From a virus, in the IMG/VR virus record IMGVR_UViG_3300037189_021352, positions 1 to 64,000 of that record: a stretch of DNA of 64,000 nucleotides, one strand, 5' to 3'. A model generated the notes under the pieces. It was not told the origin of the DNA. It made no database searches and worked only from the letters and a program-made list of their open reading frames with translations. Position 1 is the first letter of the stretch. Each line of letters starts with the position of its first letter. The position numbers and the translations under genes are program-made. Shown one piece after another: positions 62,647-64,000 of the stretch.

Positions 62647-63963
62647 TTATATTTTCTGATCTAAATTGAGGGAAATCAAGTTTGAACTTTTTAAATTTCG
62701 TTCTTTAGATCCCCAATTTGTAAAATACATGGCCTCATATTCGTCTAAATGATCTTCTAACCACAATTTGTCCGTAAAATGATGAATATTTTTAGACAAT
62801 TTCATGTAGCTATCAAAATCTGAAGTAATGTATTCTAATTGATTTATTAAATCTTTGCCGGATTTAAATTTTAACTCAGCTTCTTTATAGGTACACATGT
62901 CTTGGAATACACCCGGCATACCAAATGCTCCAGATTCTACAATTTTAATGTTGCTCTTAGATCTGTTAAATACATTGTCCTGCAGTGGAGCAAAGGATGC
63001 TACACAATTTGCATCATATATAGCCTTGGGTAGGTCATATAAAGGAGACCATGGTAAAAATTCCATTTCACCATTATCTATAAAAGGTTTAACGGAAAGT
63101 GGAAAGGTACCTTTCCATACAAATTTAAATTTTTTACGAGCTTTAATGATTTCATCTACTACATGTGCAAAATCATCATTTAAACCGGTTCGATTTGCTA
63201 CATCTATATGTGTTCCAGAACCTGCATAGAGAATTCTTGGTCTCTTTTTATATTGATCATATAATTTTGCTATTCTATCTGGGTGATAGTAATGACCAAG
63301 CCATTGTTTAGGAGCATAATTAGGAATTACTGTCACTTTTTTGTTTCCAGTTTTATCAATATAATAATCTTTCATATATTGACAGGTGACAGTCATTTCA
63401 TCCATTAGTTCCATGATTTCTAAAATGGTATTTTCTACCTCTGAAGAAGCAAAGGCATCTTTACATCTATTATAATCTGGAATATCATTTCTAAAAACAA
63501 TATCATCTATTTCATAAACTAATTTATAACCTATTTGATTTTTATGTTTATGTAATTCTTGTATAAATGTTTTTTGAACCGGAGTGGCTTGTCTTTGCAT
63601 TCTTACACATTTAATATTTTGATAAAAACGCAAATCCAAAACCATGCTAGTTAATCCAGATATACATGCTTTTTGATAAGCATTTAAAGTAATTTCTGGC
63701 CAAATCATTCTCCAAAATCCACATCCACCATAATCTGCATAATAATTTAAAGCTCTTGGTAAAAGAGCTTCTTGCATCACAACTGGAGGAGCAGCTGGTA
63801 CGTGAACTGGTTTATAAGAAACATAAACTTTTTTTGGTAAAAATTCTTGATACGAACCTGGTGGTAAATGTGGGATAGATAATTCAGTAGGAGAATATTC
63901 ATAAACCACTTTATTACTCAAGTCTATCGAAGAATTGTCTGAGTTTTTTAATTTTAAAGCCAT
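62647..63963 (-). CDS. GT4-type glycosyltransferase
   Basis: The C-terminal Rossmann domain shows RPRILYAGSGTHIDVAN, VVDEIIKARKKFKFVWKG, then NIKIVESGAFGMPGVFQD, the sugar-nucleotide binding end of GT-B family 4 enzymes. The N-terminal ~90 residues contain GGCGFWRMIWP after a Pro-rich segment; KLVYEIDDIVF is the usual GT4 acidic patch. It lies 2 bp upstream of the polymerase N-terminal ORF. It could modify phage DNA, fibres or host surface; no direct clue. Confidence 0.78.
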   Translation of the reverse strand: MALKLKNSDNSSIDLSNKVVYEYSPTELSIPHLPPGSYQEFLPKKVYVSYKPVHVPAAPPVVMQEALLPRALNYYADYGGCGFWRMIWPEITLNAYQKACISGLTSMVLDLRFYQNIKCVRMQRQATPVQKTFIQELHKHKNQIGYKLVYEIDDIVFRNDIPDYNRCKDAFASSEVENTILEIMELMDEMTVTCQYMKDYYIDKTGNKKVTVIPNYAPKQWLGHYYHPDRIAKLYDQYKKRPRILYAGSGTHIDVANRTGLNDDFAHVVDEIIKARKKFKFVWKGTFPLSVKPFIDNGEMEFLPWSPLYDLPKAIYDANCVASFAPLQDNVFNRSKSNIKIVESGAFGMPGVFQDMCTYKEAELKFKSGKDLINQLEYITSDFDSYMKLSKNIHHFTDKLWLEDHLDEYEAMYFTNWGSKERNLKSSNLISLNLDQKI

Positions 63964-64000
63964 TGAAATAAATAGAAAATAAATTTAAAAAGCACTATAC

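Overview
The window is a 64 kb piece of a strongly AT-rich, T4-like contractile-tailed phage (myovirus). The evidence is a T4-type set of genes: tail sheath, tail tube, LysM (gp53-like) baseplate protein, gp27/gp5-like hub and spike, gp17-type terminase, gp32, a gp59-like protein, gp41 helicase, gp45-like clamp, family B polymerase, UvsX, NrdA/NrdB and PhoH. Head genes (portal, prohead protease, major capsid) are not here, so the genome continues on both sides; the first gene is cut by the window edge. A lipobox on the putative spanin points to a host with an outer membrane. The host itself cannot be named from the sequence. Start codons generally lack a clear Shine-Dalgarno sequence.

Layout. 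1-6.7 kb (+): a repeat/LamG adhesin and a collagen-like fibre, interleaved with three glycosyltransferases and a PAPS-type sulfotransferase, probably a fibre or surface-glycan decoration cassette. 7.0-7.45 kb: a complete one-piece tmRNA with an unusually long 33-codon tag. 7.5-18.5 kb (mixed strands): accessory proteins, a lysis cassette (u-spanin candidate, small membrane protein, holin candidate, endolysin), an 880-residue protein with three different nucleotidyltransferase domains, HPRT, HNH endonuclease, dCMP deaminase and DUF1003 protein. 18.5-22.6 kb (-): class I ribonucleotide reductase and small genes. 22.7-28.7 kb: RecB/Cas4-like nuclease, an acidic candidate internal protein, a gp14-like neck protein, PhoH. 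28.7-47.1 kb (+): the tail and baseplate operon with the terminase in its middle. 47.1-64 kb (-): hypothetical genes, then the replication/recombination/nucleotide block, which also carries FolE2, a QueD-like protein and a DpdA/TGT-like protein, three steps of a probable 7-deazaguanine DNA-modification route.

Two signals tie the window together. First, a T4-late-type octamer (consensus NNTAARTA, best copies TATAAATA) lies 4-8 nt before the start codon of about 20 genes. These are mainly structural, lysis and small accessory genes; most replication genes lack it. A tail-collar gene embedded in the replication block has its own copy. At this spacing transcription would begin at or next to the ATG, suggesting leaderless late mRNAs. 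Second, several late-type accessory proteins carry a short N-terminal (sometimes C-terminal) amphipathic peptide resembling the T4 capsid-targeting sequence of internal proteins. The triple nucleotidyltransferase is one of them and is the best candidate for an undescribed virion-delivered effector.
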